Source of the DNA: Lysobacterales bacterium
GTDB lineage: Bacteria; Pseudomonadota; Gammaproteobacteria; Xanthomonadales; Rhodanobacteraceae
Assembly (NCBI GenBank): GCA_014338185.1
Contig: QUBV01000003.1
Location: forward strand, 1-64,000
DNA length: 64,000 nt
Reading direction: 5' to 3'
Shown: piece by piece, positions 43,912-54,171 of the stretch
Layout: each line of letters starts with the position of its first letter
Numbering within the stretch: the stretch's first letter is position 1
Notes under the pieces: generated by a model
Seen by the model: the letters and a program-made list of their open reading frames with translations, nothing else
Told to the model about the DNA's origin: nothing
Database searches by the model: none
Position numbers and translations under genes: made by a program

Positions 43912-43940
43912 ACGCCTGCGGGAAAACTCGCGCGACGGAG

Positions 43941-43969
43941 TGCACAAGCGCGCGCGCTTTCGCTAGAAT
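43941..43969 (+). promoter_or_regulatory. Candidate promoter of ndk
   Basis: TGCACA (43941-43946), 17-bp spacer, TAGAAT (43964-43969), about 100 bp before ndk. It diverges from the beta-oxidation promoter and is separated from its operator by about 60 bp. Confidence 0.45.
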
Positions 43970-44071
43970 CCGCACTGATAATGTGGTCCAAGTCTGCGGA
44001 TTGGCGCGGTTTTGGCCCATCGCGCGCCCTGCGGGCGCACCCCTGACAATCCACTGTGGAGACACCGGCTC

Positions 44072-44497
44072 ATGGCGCTGGAGCGCACCCTTTCCATCAT
44101 CAAACCCGACGCGGTCGCCAAGAACGTGATCGGCGAAATCTATTCACGCTTCGAAAAGGCCGGGCTGCGCATCGTCGCCGCCAAGATGAAGCAGCTCTCG
44201 CGCGCCGACGCCGAAGGCTTCTACGCGGTGCATCGCGAACGGCCGTTCTTCAAGCCGCTGGTCGAGTTCATGATCTCGGGCCCGGTGATGATCCAGGCGC
44301 TGGAAGGCGAAAACGCCATCGCCAGGAACCGCGAGCTCATGGGCGCGACCAATCCCAAGGACGCGGCACCCGGCACGATCCGCGCCGATTTCGCCCAGTC
44401 CATCGACGCCAATGCGGTGCATGGCTCCGACGGCGCCGATACGGCCAGGACCGAAATCGCGTACTTCTTCACCGACGCCGAGCTCTGTTCGCGCTAA
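44072..44497 (+). CDS. ndk: Nucleoside diphosphate kinase
   Basis: A 141-residue enzyme equilibrating nucleoside di- and triphosphates through a phosphohistidine. The N-terminus [18 protein letters not shown] and the active-site region [12 protein letters not shown] are typical; the phosphorylated His is in VHGSD. GGAG at 44058-44061 precedes the ATG by 10 bp. Length is exactly that of the bacterial family. rlmN follows after 10 bp, an order conserved in gammaproteobacteria. Confidence 0.98.
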   Translation: MALERTLSIIKPDAVAKNVIGEIYSRFEKAGLRIVAAKMKQLSRADAEGFYAVHRERPFFKPLVEFMISGPVMIQALEGENAIARNRELMGATNPKDAAPGTIRADFAQSIDANAVHGSDGADTARTEIAYFFTDAELCSR

Positions 44498-44507
44498 GTT
44501 CGGGACC

Positions 44508-45689
44508 ATGACCGCACCCGTGCCAGCCCCTGCCGCCCGAGTGTCCGCCGCCGCCGCGGCGCGCGCGGCGGCGGCCGCGGCACCGGCACGGCCGAACCTG
44601 TTCGACCACGACCGCAACGGCCTGCGTGCGCTGTTCGTGCAACTGGGCGAGCAGCCATGGCGCGCCGACCAGGTCATGAAGTGGGTGTACCACCGCCACG
44701 TCACCGACTTCGCGCAGATGAGCGACATCGGCAAGGCGCTGCAGCACAAGCTCGCGCAGTCGATCGACATCGTGCCGCCCAACACGATCTTCGAGAAGCA
44801 GGCCAGCGACGGCACCCACAAGTGGCTGCTGGGCATGGACGGCGGCAATGCAATCGAGGCGGTGTTCATCCCGGAGACCTCGCGCGGGACCTTGTGCGTG
44901 TCCTCGCAGGTCGGCTGCGCGCTTGCCTGCCAGTTCTGCTCGACCGGTGCGCAGGGTTTCAACCGCAACCTGTCCGCGGCCGAGATCACCGGCCAGGTGT
45001 GGATCGCCGCGCGCCACCTCGGCAACGTGCCGCACCACCAGCGCAAGCTCACCAACGTGGTCATGATGGGCATGGGTGAGCCGCTGCTCAACTTCGACAA
45101 CGTCGTGACCGCGATGAGCGTGATGCGCGACGACCTCGGTTTCGGCCTGGCCAACAAGCGCGTCACGCTGTCGACCGCGGGCCTGGTGCCGATGATCGAC
45201 CGCCTCGGCGAGGTCGCCGACGTGTCGCTGGCGGTGTCGCTGCACGCGCCCAACGACGAACTGCGCAGCGAGCTCATGCCGATCAACCGCAAATACCCGA
45301 TCCAGGCACTGCTCGATGCCTGCGTGCGCTACACCCAGCGCCGGCCGCGCACCACGATCACGTTCGAATACACGATGCTCAAGGGCGTCAACGACCAGCC
45401 GGCGCACGCGCGCCAGCTCATCAAGCTCATGCGCAAGGTGCCGTCCAAGGTCAACCTGATCCCGTTCAACAGCTTCCATGGCACGCAGTTCGAGCGTTCC
45501 GACGAGACGGTCATCCGTGCGTTCCAGAAGCTCTTGCTCGATGCCGGCGTGCTCACCATGGTGCGACGCACGCGCGGCGACGACATCGACGCGGCCTGTG
45601 GCCAGCTCAAGGGCCAGGTGGTGGACCGCACGCGGCGCCAGCAGGAGTTCCGGCGCCGGCTCGAAGGAGGTGCGGTCGATGCGGCTTGA
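44508..45689 (+). CDS. rlmN: Dual-specificity 23S rRNA/tRNA adenine C2-methyltransferase
   Basis: A 393-residue radical SAM enzyme that methylates A2503 of 23S rRNA and A37 of some tRNAs. The iron-sulfur motif is CALACQFC. Other conserved parts are [28 protein letters not shown] and the C-terminal catalytic cysteine region. A poorly conserved Ala-rich N-terminal stretch (about residues 8-28) precedes the family core that starts near [12 protein letters not shown]. The gene overlaps pilF by 11 bp. Confidence 0.97.
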   Translation: MTAPVPAPAARVSAAAAARAAAAAAPARPNLFDHDRNGLRALFVQLGEQPWRADQVMKWVYHRHVTDFAQMSDIGKALQHKLAQSIDIVPPNTIFEKQASDGTHKWLLGMDGGNAIEAVFIPETSRGTLCVSSQVGCALACQFCSTGAQGFNRNLSAAEITGQVWIAARHLGNVPHHQRKLTNVVMMGMGEPLLNFDNVVTAMSVMRDDLGFGLANKRVTLSTAGLVPMIDRLGEVADVSLAVSLHAPNDELRSELMPINRKYPIQALLDACVRYTQRRPRTTITFEYTMLKGVNDQPAHARQLIKLMRKVPSKVNLIPFNSFHGTQFERSDETVIRAFQKLLLDAGVLTMVRRTRGDDIDAACGQLKGQVVDRTRRQQEFRRRLEGGAVDAA

Positions 45690-46455
45690 GGCAGTGTTGT
45701 GGGCCATCGCGATCGCGCTGTCGAGCCTTTCGCTCGGCGCTTGCGGCCCGTCCGCGTCGGCGCCGGTGAAGAAGCGCGACGTGAACAGCGAACGCACCGA
45801 GGCCGCGCGCATCCATACCGAGCTCGGGCAGAAGTACCTGCAGCAGGGCAAGACCGAGGTGGCGTTGGAGAAGCTCAACAAGGCGCTGCAGTTCGATCCC
45901 GACTACGTGGACGCGCACACCGTGATCGCGGTGCTGTACGAAAGCATCAACGACCTGCCCAAGGCCGAGGAGCATTACCGCCGCGCGGCCCAGCTCAAAC
46001 CCAAGGGTGGCGCCGAGAACAACAACTACGGTCGCTTCCTGTGCTCGCAGGGCCATTACGCGCAGGCGCAGGAGCATTTCAAGAAGGCGCTGGCCGATCC
46101 GTTCTACGACACGCCCGCGCTGGCGATGAGCAACGCCGGCACCTGCCTGCTGCAAGCGGGCAAGCGCGACGAGGCCGAAACGATGTTGCGGCGCGCGCTG
46201 GCGTTGACCCCCAACGAGGATGCCGCGCTGCTGGCGCTGAGCAGCGTGCTCTACGACAAGGGTGAATACCTCAATGCGCGCGCGTTCCTGCAACGTTACG
46301 AGGCGGTGGGACGTACGCAGCCGGGGGCGTTGCTGCTTGGCCGCAACATCGAGTTGCGCCTGGGCAATGCCAAGGGTGCCAGCGAGTACTCACGCAGGCT
46401 GCTGCGCGAGTTCCCGAAGTCGCGCGAGGCGTTGTCGCTCGGCGCGCAGGGCTGA
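45679..46455 (+). CDS. pilF: Type IV pilus biogenesis/stability lipoprotein (pilotin)
   Basis: A 258-residue lipoprotein (lipobox LSLGAC, Cys22) made of tetratricopeptide repeats, for example [20 protein letters not shown] and the later [18 protein letters not shown]. PilF/PilW helps the secretin PilQ reach the outer membrane. A perfect AAGGAGGTG (45664-45672), 6 bp before the ATG and inside rlmN, fixes the start. The rlmN-pilF-rodZ order is conserved, so the function call rests on both repeats and context. Confidence 0.93.
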   Translation: MRLEAVLWAIAIALSSLSLGACGPSASAPVKKRDVNSERTEAARIHTELGQKYLQQGKTEVALEKLNKALQFDPDYVDAHTVIAVLYESINDLPKAEEHYRRAAQLKPKGGAENNNYGRFLCSQGHYAQAQEHFKKALADPFYDTPALAMSNAGTCLLQAGKRDEAETMLRRALALTPNEDAALLALSSVLYDKGEYLNARAFLQRYEAVGRTQPGALLLGRNIELRLGNAKGASEYSRRLLREFPKSREALSLGAQG

Positions 46456-46699
46456 CAGGTGATGGCGGGGCGCCTCGTGCGATCGCCCAGGCACGGGCGG
46501 CACGCGGCGGAGGCAAGGGTCGCTGCGGGTGTGCGGCGGCTTGGAGTGAACCGTTCCGATCCATGGACCGCCACGAAGGGCGCAGTCCGGCACGGCAAGG
46601 GAAGGCCACAGCGGGTCCGCTGTCGGGATACAGCGGATCGACTACCGAATCCAGGCAGCGAGCGACCGGGTGGCGTCGCCGCGGCGCGAGGAAGTTGAC

Positions 46700-47674
46700 G
46701 TGACGACCGTGCAACCAATCCACGACGATGCAGCCGTGACCGAGTTCAGGATGCCCGCTACCGGGCAGTCCTCGTTGGGCGAGCGCCTGCGCGCGGCGCG
46801 CGAGGCACGCGACTGGGGCGCGGCCGAAGTCGCCGGCCAGCTGCGCCTGCCGCAGCAGCTGGTCGAACGCCTCGAGCGCGACGACTATGCCGGCATCAAC
46901 GATGCGGTATTCCTGCGCGGCTACTTGCGCAGCTACGCGGCACTGGTGGGCGTGCCGGTCGAGGAGGCGCTGCGCGTGGCCGACGCCAACTCGCAGGTTG
47001 CGCCACTGGTCGCAACGGGCACGATCTCGCGCTCGCGCTACCTGTTCGAGCGCTATTCCGCCAGCGCAACCTACCTCACGCTGACCGCCTTGATCGTCGT
47101 TCCGGCGGTGTGGCTGGCCACCCATGGCGGCCTGCGCCAGGATTTCACGCGCATCACGCCGCTGGATCCCCCGGCGCCGCTGGCGGCTCCCGCCACGGCC
47201 GGCGCATTCGTGGCCGACAGCACGCATGGCCACGGCAACCAGGACAGCGCGCCTGCGACCTCCGCCACGGACGCTGAGGGCAGCGCCGCGGCGGCCGTGC
47301 TGCAGGAGCCCATCGTGGCGTCGATGACGCCGTTCCAGCTGGTCGAAGCGCCGCGCCTGCCCGAACCACCAGCCGTGGCACCCGCGGCCGCCAGCGTAGG
47401 CGCGCATGTGCTCGTGCTGCGCCTGGCCGAACCGAGCTGGGTCGAAGTGTCCGCGGCCGATGGTCGCAAGCTCGAGTACGCGATGCTGCCGGCCGGCTCG
47501 GTGCATGAGTACCGCAGCGACGGCGTCCTCAGCCTGAGCCTGGGCAACAGCGGCGGCGTGCAGGTGCATGCCGACGGCAACGAGATCGACTTGGCCCAGT
47601 TCCGGCGCGGCAACGTCGCGCACCTGAAGCTGTTCGGCAGCGCAGCCGCGCTCGCGGAGCGCGCCCAGCCCTGA
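46700..47674 (+). CDS. rodZ: Cytoskeletal membrane protein RodZ
   Basis: A 324-residue bitopic protein linking MreB to the cell wall machinery. The N-terminal helix-turn-helix is LGERLRAAREARDWGAAEVA, then VFLRGYLRSYAALVG. A membrane helix lies near residues 120-142, then a low-complexity periplasmic linker, then a C-terminal beta domain (LRLAEPSWVEVSAADGRKLE). GAGGAAG at 46688-46694 is 5 bp before the GTG start. An upstream GTG at 46670 is less likely. The 244 bp before it hold a short ACAGCGG/CCGCTGT inverted repeat at 46608-46623 and no gene. Confidence 0.93.
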   Translation: MTTVQPIHDDAAVTEFRMPATGQSSLGERLRAAREARDWGAAEVAGQLRLPQQLVERLERDDYAGINDAVFLRGYLRSYAALVGVPVEEALRVADANSQVAPLVATGTISRSRYLFERYSASATYLTLTALIVVPAVWLATHGGLRQDFTRITPLDPPAPLAAPATAGAFVADSTHGHGNQDSAPATSATDAEGSAAAAVLQEPIVASMTPFQLVEAPRLPEPPAVAPAAASVGAHVLVLRLAEPSWVEVSAADGRKLEYAMLPAGSVHEYRSDGVLSLSLGNSGGVQVHADGNEIDLAQFRRGNVAHLKLFGSAAALAERAQP

Positions 47675-47890
47675 TGCGGCCGGCGTCGATCCGGGCTGGC
47701 GGTCCGCCGGCGATGCGGACGCGATCCCGACCGCGCACCCATCGGCCCCGGCGCCGCGTGCACTGCCGCTGAACACCGGCCGCGACCCGCGCGCGGCGCA
47801 GCGCCGCCCCGTGGTTTCCTGTTAATCTTGCCGTCTTTGGCGCGCGGCGCGGCCGCGCCTCGCCGTCACGCATTTCCAACGGGTACCTGC

Positions 47891-48553
47891 ATGGCTTTCG
47901 ACCTCCTCGACGAACACGAACAAGGTGAACTGGTCCAGAAGTGGCTGCGCGAGAACGCCATGGCGATCGTCATGGGCATCGTCATCGGTCTCGGGCTCAT
48001 CTTCGGCTGGCAGCAGTGGAAGGCCCATGGCGCGAGCCAGGCCGCGGCGGCGGCGGCGCAATACCAGGCGCTGGCCGACGCGCTCAGCGCGCAGAAGCCC
48101 GACGATGCGAGCAAGGTCGCCGAGGCGATCCGCAAGGAATATCCCGATTCGACCTACGCGGTGCTCGCAGCCCTGCAGCAGGCCGAGATCGCCGCCGCCA
48201 AGAACGACCTGGCGAGTGCGGCACAGCATCTGGACTGGGCACGCGGCCATGTCAAGCTGCCGAGCCTGCGCCAGCTGGTGGACCTGCGCATCGGCCGGGT
48301 CAAGCTCGCCAGCGGCGATGCCGAGGGTGCGCTCAAGCTGGCCGAGGGCAGCGCGGCCGATGACTATGCCGCGTTGGCCGGCGAATTGCGCGGAGATGCG
48401 CTGGTCAAGCTCGGCCGCATCGAGGAGGCGCGCAAGGCCTACGCCGCAGTGCTGGCCAGCGACGGCAGCCAGGGCTTCGATCGCACCACCGTGCAAATGA
48501 AGCTCGACGACCTCGGTGGCAGCGCCGCGGCGACGGAGCAGCCGACCACATGA
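47891..48553 (+). CDS. YfgM-like tetratricopeptide membrane protein
   Basis: A 220-residue protein. The N-terminus MAFDLLDEHEQGELVQKWLR is cytoplasmic, a membrane helix follows (about residues 24-43), and the periplasmic part is built of helical repeats. This matches YfgM, an ancillary partner of the SecYEG translocon and PpiD chaperone. It ends in a 4-bp ATGA overlap with bamB, the usual neighbour. The 216-bp gap before it contains only a weak TAATCT -10-like hexamer at 47823-47828. Confidence 0.92.
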   Translation: MAFDLLDEHEQGELVQKWLRENAMAIVMGIVIGLGLIFGWQQWKAHGASQAAAAAAQYQALADALSAQKPDDASKVAEAIRKEYPDSTYAVLAALQQAEIAAAKNDLASAAQHLDWARGHVKLPSLRQLVDLRIGRVKLASGDAEGALKLAEGSAADDYAALAGELRGDALVKLGRIEEARKAYAAVLASDGSQGFDRTTVQMKLDDLGGSAAATEQPTT

Positions 48554-49755
48554 AGCGCGCACTGGCTGTCGTCGCGATCGCAGCGCTGGCACTGGCCGGC
48601 AGCGGTTGCAACTGGTTCAAGAGCATGGGCAGGAAGGACAACGTCGAGCCGCCGACACCATTGCTCGAGTTTGCGCCCACGCTGCAGGTCGAACGCCTGT
48701 GGAGTGCCAGCGTGGGGGACGGCGCCGGCCTGTCGGGCGCACGCATGACGCCTGCGGTCGGTGCCGATGGTCGCGTGTATGCCGTCTCCATCGACGGCAG
48801 CATCGAAGCATTCGATGGCGCCAGCGGCCGCAGCGCCTGGCGCAAGCGTCTGGGCGGCAGCCGGGGTTTCCTGTGGAAGCGCGGCGAACACTCCATGCGC
48901 TGGTCAGGCGGTCCCGCGATCGACGGCGACCTGCTGGTGGTGGGCGGGCTCGACGGCCAGGTCATCGCACTGTCGGCGGCCGATGGCGGCGAACGCTGGC
49001 AGACGCGCATCGAGTCGGAAGTGATCTCGACGCCCGCGATCGGCGGCGGCCTCGTGGTGGTGCGCGGCAACGATGGCCGGCTGCAGGCGCTGGATGCCAA
49101 TGACGGCAGCCGCAAGTGGGTGTTCGACCAGAGCGTGCCCGCATTGAGTCTGCGCGGCAATTCGGCGCCCCTCATCGCCAACGGCGTGGTCTATGACGGC
49201 ACCGACGGTGGACGCGTGAGCGCGGTACGCCTGGATGACGGCAACGAGCTGTGGACGCAAACCCTGTCCACCGGCGAGGGCCGCACCGAGGTCGAGCGCC
49301 TGGCCGACGTCGACGGCAACATCAGCAGCGACGGCAGCGCCCTGTTCGCGGTCGGCTATCGCGGCCAGATCGCCGCGCTGGCGCTCGACAGCGGTCGCCC
49401 GCTGTGGCAACGCGACCTGTCCAGTTATGCGAGCGTCGCGCTCGCGGGCACCACCGCGGTGGCGATCGACAGCGACGGCAACGTGTGGGCGTTCGACCGC
49501 GACACCGGCGCCAACCTGTGGAAGCAGGACCAGCTCAAGTACCGCTGGCTCAGCGCACCGGCGATCCAGGGCAACCAGGTCGTGGTGGGCGACAGCGAAG
49601 GCTACGTGCACTGGCTCAGCCTCGCCGAAGGCAAGTTCGTGGCGCGCGAGCGCCTGGGCAAGCAGCCGATCGAGGCTGCGCCGGTGGTGGCGGGCGATGT
49701 TGCCTACGTCCAGGACATCGGCGGGCGACTGGGCGCATACCGCATCCGGCCCTGA
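48550..49755 (+). CDS. bamB: Outer membrane protein assembly factor BamB
   Basis: A 401-residue lipoprotein (lipobox ALAGSGC, Cys20) folding as an eight-bladed beta-propeller of the BAM complex. PQQ-like propeller repeats recur, such as VYAVSIDGSIEAFDGASGRS and VWAFDRDTGANLWKQDQLKY. It binds BamA and aids insertion of outer-membrane proteins such as the TonB receptor and TolC-like protein of this window. The start overlaps the yfgM-like stop (ATGA). Confidence 0.96.
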   Translation: MKRALAVVAIAALALAGSGCNWFKSMGRKDNVEPPTPLLEFAPTLQVERLWSASVGDGAGLSGARMTPAVGADGRVYAVSIDGSIEAFDGASGRSAWRKRLGGSRGFLWKRGEHSMRWSGGPAIDGDLLVVGGLDGQVIALSAADGGERWQTRIESEVISTPAIGGGLVVVRGNDGRLQALDANDGSRKWVFDQSVPALSLRGNSAPLIANGVVYDGTDGGRVSAVRLDDGNELWTQTLSTGEGRTEVERLADVDGNISSDGSALFAVGYRGQIAALALDSGRPLWQRDLSSYASVALAGTTAVAIDSDGNVWAFDRDTGANLWKQDQLKYRWLSAPAIQGNQVVVGDSEGYVHWLSLAEGKFVARERLGKQPIEAAPVVAGDVAYVQDIGGRLGAYRIRP

Positions 49756-49864
49756 ACCGCGCGGCGATCGGTGATCGCCGCCACGGGTGCTTGCGCGAGC
49801 AGCACCATCGTGCGGCAATGCCGCGTGCGCGGCGTGGCCGCGTGTCCCATTTGCGGAGCCAGTG

Positions 49865-51265
49865 ATGCTTCCCGTAGTCGCGCTCGTCGGGCGCCCCAAC
49901 GTGGGCAAGTCCACCTTGTTCAACGTGCTCACGCGCACGCGCGATGCGCTGGTGCACGACCTGCCGGGTGTCACCCGCGATCGCCACTACGGCGTGTGCC
50001 GGCTGCTGCCCGAACGTCCGTTCGCGCTGGTCGATACCGGTGGCTTCGTCGACGACGCGGTGGGCCTGGACGCGCACACCGCCCACCAGGCGCAGCTGGC
50101 GATGGCCGAAGCCGATCTCGTGCTGCTCATCGTCGATGCGCGCGACGGGCTGCTGCCGACCGATCGCTCGATCCTCGACCGGCTGCGGCGTGCCGGCAAG
50201 CCGACGCTGCTCGTGGTCAACAAGATCGACGGCCTCGATGAACACGCCGCGCTGGCCGACTTCGCCGCGCTCGGAGTGGCCCAGGTGTTCGGCGTGGCCG
50301 CCGCTCACGGCCGTGGCATGGCGCCGTTGCTGGATGTGATCGGCACGCACCTGCCGGCGCTCGCCGCCGATGCGCTCGCCGAGCAGCCCGACGACGGCAT
50401 CCGCGTCGCGATCATCGGCCGCCCCAACGCGGGCAAGTCGACGCTGGTCAACCGCCTGCTCGGCGAGGAGCGCGTGATCACCTCCGACGTCGCCGGCACC
50501 ACGCGCGATGCGATCCGCGTGCCGCTCGAACGCGATGGCCGGCGCTACACGCTGATCGACACCGCGGGCGTACGGCGCCGCGCGCGCATCGACGATGCGC
50601 TGGAGAAGTTCAGCGTGATCAAGGCGCTGCAGTCGGTCGAGGCCGCGCACGTGACCGTGTTCATGCTCGACGCACGCGAAGGCGTGTCGGAGCAGGACAC
50701 CACCTTGCTCGGGCACGTGCTCGAAGCCGGCCGCGCGCTGGTGATCGCGGTCAACAAGTGGGACGGCATGGACAAGTACCAGCGCGAGCAGTGCGCGGCC
50801 TCGCTGTCGCGTCGGCTCGATTTCGTCGCGTGGGCACGCCAGGTGTTCATCTCGGCGCTGCACGGCAGCGGCATCGGTGAGCTCATGAAGGCGATCAACC
50901 GCGCGCACGCCGCCTCCCACCACAAGTTCACCTCGTCCGAGCTCACGCGCGCGATCGCGGCCGCCACCGCGGCCTACCAGCCACCGCTCGTGCGCGGCCA
51001 CAGCCCACGCCTGAAGTTCGCCCATCCAACCGGCACCAATCCGCCCTCGATCCTCATCCATGGCGCGCGCACGCGCCACATCGCCGATGGCTACCGGCGT
51101 TACCTGGAGAACTTCCTGCGCAAGCGCTACCGTCTCGAAGGCACGCCGATCCGCATCGAGTTCCGTGACGGCGACAACCCGTTCGCGGGCAAGCGCAACG
51201 AGCTCACCGAGGGCCAGCAGCGCCGGCGCACGCGCATGATCCGCAACGCGCGGCGCGGCGGCTGA
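49865..51265 (+). CDS. der: GTPase Der (EngA)
   Basis: A 466-residue essential GTPase for 50S subunit assembly. Two tandem GTPase domains carry GRPNVGKSTLFN (near residue 9) and GRPNAGKSTLVN (near residue 188), with DTGGF/DTAGV switches and NKID/NKWD specificity motifs. The C-terminal KH-like domain ends in RTRMIRNARRGG. An upstream in-frame start at 49787 is rejected: GGAG at 49855-49858 is 6 bp from the ATG at 49865, which directly precedes the P-loop domain. Confidence 0.97.
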   Translation: MLPVVALVGRPNVGKSTLFNVLTRTRDALVHDLPGVTRDRHYGVCRLLPERPFALVDTGGFVDDAVGLDAHTAHQAQLAMAEADLVLLIVDARDGLLPTDRSILDRLRRAGKPTLLVVNKIDGLDEHAALADFAALGVAQVFGVAAAHGRGMAPLLDVIGTHLPALAADALAEQPDDGIRVAIIGRPNAGKSTLVNRLLGEERVITSDVAGTTRDAIRVPLERDGRRYTLIDTAGVRRRARIDDALEKFSVIKALQSVEAAHVTVFMLDAREGVSEQDTTLLGHVLEAGRALVIAVNKWDGMDKYQREQCAASLSRRLDFVAWARQVFISALHGSGIGELMKAINRAHAASHHKFTSSELTRAIAAATAAYQPPLVRGHSPRLKFAHPTGTNPPSILIHGARTRHIADGYRRYLENFLRKRYRLEGTPIRIEFRDGDNPFAGKRNELTEGQQRRRTRMIRNARRGG

Positions 51266-51322
51266 ATCCCGCCGCCGGCCGGATGCCGGCTGAATGATGC
51301 CCGCGCGCGCTGCGCTGCCGGT

Positions 51323-51351
51323 TTGAGCGGCGTGGCGGCGCGGTGGATAAT
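51323..51351 (+). promoter_or_regulatory. Promoter of folD
   Basis: TTGAGC (51323-51328), 17-bp spacer, GATAAT (51346-51351): a good sigma70 match with a leader of about 17 nt before folD. Confidence 0.7.
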
Positions 51352-51374
51352 GCCCGCTTTTCACTGGAGCATCG

Positions 51375-52235
51375 ATGGCCGCACGACTGCTCGATGGCCG
51401 CCGCATCGCGGAAGACGTGCTCGAGCGCGTCGCGGTGCGGGTGCGTGCGCGCGTGGCGCGCGGGCTGCCGGCGCCGGGACTGGCCGTGGTCATGGTCGGC
51501 GAGGATGCGGCCTCGGCGGTGTACGTGCGCAACAAGCGCCGCGCCTGTCGGCAGGTGGGGTTTCGCTCGTTCGACTTCGACCTGCCCGCGGACACCGCGC
51601 AGGCCGAGCTGGTGGCGCTGATCGACCGTCTCAACGCCGATGCGCAGGTGCACGGCATCCTGCTGCAGTTGCCGCTGCCGGCCGGCATCAACGCCACCGC
51701 GCTGATCGATCGCATCGATGTGCACAAGGACGTCGACGGCTTCCAGGCCGCCAACGTCGGCCGTCTCGCCTTGCGTCAGCGCGGCCTGCGGCCATGCACG
51801 CCCAAGGGCGTGATGACGCTGCTCGCCCACACCGACCAGCCGGTGCGCGGGCGCAAGGCCGTGGTGATCGGCGTGTCCAACCACGTCGGACGACCGCTGA
51901 TCCTCGAACTGCTGCTGGCCGGCTGCACCACCACCGGGTGCCACAAGTTCACTGCCGACCTCGAGGCCGAGGTGCGGGCGGCCGACATCGTGGTGGTGGC
52001 GGTGGGCCGGCCCGGCATCATCAAGGGCCACTGGATCAAGCCAGGCGCGGTGGTGATCGATGTCGGCATCAACCGGCTCGACGATGGCCGCCTCGTCGGC
52101 GATGTCGAGTACGCGCCCGCGGCCGAGCGCGCCTCGTGGATCACGCCGGTGCCCGGCGGGGTCGGCCCGATGACCGTGGCCACGCTGATCGAGAACACGC
52201 TCGAGGCGGCCGAGGAGTTCGGGGTGGAGGCATGA
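51375..52235 (+). CDS. folD: Methylenetetrahydrofolate dehydrogenase / cyclohydrolase
   Basis: A 286-residue bifunctional enzyme interconverting one-carbon folates with NADP. The catalytic lysine lies in [15 protein letters not shown] (YxxxK form). Other motifs are [22 protein letters not shown], the cofactor motif [12 protein letters not shown] and [11 protein letters not shown]. It begins [14 protein letters not shown]. Its stop codon overlaps the tatT-like start by 4 bp, which puts folD in one operon with TRAP genes. Confidence 0.97.
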   Translation: MAARLLDGRRIAEDVLERVAVRVRARVARGLPAPGLAVVMVGEDAASAVYVRNKRRACRQVGFRSFDFDLPADTAQAELVALIDRLNADAQVHGILLQLPLPAGINATALIDRIDVHKDVDGFQAANVGRLALRQRGLRPCTPKGVMTLLAHTDQPVRGRKAVVIGVSNHVGRPLILELLLAGCTTTGCHKFTADLEAEVRAADIVVVAVGRPGIIKGHWIKPGAVVIDVGINRLDDGRLVGDVEYAPAAERASWITPVPGGVGPMTVATLIENTLEAAEEFGVEA

Positions 52236-53110
52236 ACACGCGGCGCGTGTGCACGATCGCGGCATGGCGCGTGCTCGCACTCACGCTGCTTGCGTTCGCG
52301 CTCGCCGGCTGCGCCGGCATCGCCAGCAAGGCCGGTGCGCGGCTGTCGGCGAGCCTGTCCGCGGGCATCCTCGACCAGGACGACATCGCCACCGCGCGCG
52401 AGGGCATCCCCGCGTGGCTGCTGCTGGTCGATGGCCTCATCCACGACGATCCGCGCAACGTCGACCTGCTGCTGGCCGGCAGCCGGCTCTACGGTGCCTA
52501 TGCGGGCGGCCTCGTCGACGACGCCCAGCGCGCGCGGCGGCTGTCCGCGCGCAGCTTCGACTACGCCCGCCGCGCGAGCTGCGTGCGGCGCGCGGCGCTG
52601 TGCGAGCAGCTGACGGCGCCTTTCGAGGCGTTCGCGGCGCAGGTCGCGCAGCTGCAGCGCGGCGACGTGGCCGTGGCCCAGGCGCTGGCCGCGGCCTGGG
52701 CCGGCCGCATCCAGGCCAACAGCGACGACTGGCAGGCGATCGCCGACATTCCCAGGGTGCAGGCGCTGCTCGAACGCGTGGTGGCGCTCGATCCCGACTT
52801 CGGCCAAGGCGAGCCGTGGATGTACCTGGGCGTGCTCGCGACCCTGCGACCGGCCTCGCTCGGCGGCCAGCCCGAGCAGGGCAAGGCCGATTTCGACAAG
52901 GCCCTCGCCTTGTCGCATGGCCACAACCAGATGGTGCGCGTGCTCTACGCGGAGAAGTACGCTCGGCTGGTGTTCGACCAGGCGCTGCACGATCGCCTGC
53001 TGCAGGAGGCGCTCGCCGCCGACCCGCACGTGCCCGGGCTCACGCTGGTCAACGTGCTCGCGCAGGCGCGCGCCCGCAAGCTGCTCGACGGCAGCAAGGA
53101 TTTTTTCTGA
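52232..53110 (+). CDS. TRAP-associated TatT-like lipoprotein
   Basis: A 292-residue lipoprotein (lipobox ALAGC, Cys27) made of helical repeats, ending LLDGSKDFF. It matches the TatT component family, periplasmic trimers that associate with TRAP substrate-binding proteins. Recognisable parts are [33 protein letters not shown] and [10 protein letters not shown]. It overlaps folD (ATGA) and precedes dctP by 50 bp. It probably helps deliver a hydrophobic ligand; this is inference from the described TatT proteins. Confidence 0.88.
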   Translation: MNTRRVCTIAAWRVLALTLLAFALAGCAGIASKAGARLSASLSAGILDQDDIATAREGIPAWLLLVDGLIHDDPRNVDLLLAGSRLYGAYAGGLVDDAQRARRLSARSFDYARRASCVRRAALCEQLTAPFEAFAAQVAQLQRGDVAVAQALAAAWAGRIQANSDDWQAIADIPRVQALLERVVALDPDFGQGEPWMYLGVLATLRPASLGGQPEQGKADFDKALALSHGHNQMVRVLYAEKYARLVFDQALHDRLLQEALAADPHVPGLTLVNVLAQARARKLLDGSKDFF

Positions 53111-53160
53111 GGCCATCGCGGCGCGTCCGCGCCCGCGGGTGCCGCCACAGTCACCATGGG

Positions 53161-54171
53161 ATGAAGCACATGCACACCTTCGGCAAGACCCTGTTCACGC
53201 TCGCCTGCGGCCTCGCCGCGACCGGCGCCGATGCCGCCACCTTCAAGATCGCCACGATCGCGCCCGACGGCACCGCATGGATGCGCGAGATGCGCGCGGC
53301 GGGCGAGGCGATCAAAGCCAAGAGCGAAGGCCGCGTCGAGTTCAAGTTCTATCCGGGCGGCGTGATGGGCGACGACGCCACCGTGCTGCGCAAGATGAAG
53401 ATCGGCCAGCTGCAGGGTGGTGCGTTCACCGGTGGCGAGGCTTCGATCCTGACCAAGGATGCGCAGGTCTACAGCCTGCCGTTCACGTTCCGCAGTTTCG
53501 ACGAAATCGCCACCGCGCGTGCGCGGCTCGATCCGCTGCTCAAGCAGTCCTTCGCCAACGACGGCTACACGCTGCTGGGCATCAGCGGTGGTGGTTTCGC
53601 CTACCTCATGAGCACGCGGCCGATCCATTCGCGCGAGGACCTCAAGACCGCCAAGGTGTGGGTGCCGCTCGGCGACAAGGTCGCCGAGATGGCGTTCTCG
53701 GCCGCGGGCGTGGCGCCGATCCCGCTGCCGCTGGCCGACGTCTACACCAGCCTGCAGACCGGGCTCATCGACACCGCGGCCAACACGCTGTCGGGTGCGC
53801 TCGCGTTCCAGTGGCACACCAAGATCAAGTACATCGTCGACCTGCCGCTGAGTTTCGTGGTCGGCGAAGTGGTGGTCACGCGCAAGTCGTTCGAGGCGCT
53901 CACGCCGGAGGATCGCAAGCTGGTCGAGGATGAGTTCCACGCGACCTTCACCCGGCTCGAGGCGATCAACCGCAAGGACAACGAGTCGGCGCGCGAGGCG
54001 CTCAAGGCGCAGGGCATCGCGATCGATGCGCCCAACGAGGCCGAGCGCAAGAGCTGGCAGGCGATCGGTGGCGAGGTGTACGCCAAGGTCAAGGCCCAGG
54101 GCGACCTGTCGCCGCCGATGCTGCAGGCGCTGGGCGAGGTACTGGGCCAGTTGCACGGCAACGCGCAGTGA
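53161..54171 (+). CDS. TRAP transporter substrate-binding protein, DctP type
   Basis: A 336-residue periplasmic protein with a signal peptide cut near GADA (about residue 25). The DctP family core includes KIATIAPDGTAWMREMR, VEFKFYPGGVMGDDATVLRK, and YSLPFTFRSFDE. The region GLIDTAANTLSGALAFQWHT is also typical. The ligand is unknown; the usual Arg-carboxylate contact cannot be placed with certainty. An in-frame ATG at 53170 is an alternative start. It overlaps the dctQ-type gene by 4 bp (GTGA). Confidence 0.93.
   Translation: MKHMHTFGKTLFTLACGLAATGADAATFKIATIAPDGTAWMREMRAAGEAIKAKSEGRVEFKFYPGGVMGDDATVLRKMKIGQLQGGAFTGGEASILTKDAQVYSLPFTFRSFDEIATARARLDPLLKQSFANDGYTLLGISGGGFAYLMSTRPIHSREDLKTAKVWVPLGDKVAEMAFSAAGVAPIPLPLADVYTSLQTGLIDTAANTLSGALAFQWHTKIKYIVDLPLSFVVGEVVVTRKSFEALTPEDRKLVEDEFHATFTRLEAINRKDNESAREALKAQGIAIDAPNEAERKSWQAIGGEVYAKVKAQGDLSPPMLQALGEVLGQLHGNAQ

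Noticed and set aside
46456..46699. Possible small gene between pilF and rodZ
   Set aside because: Short open frames there lack ribosome-binding sites and recognisable sequence; only a short inverted repeat was seen.
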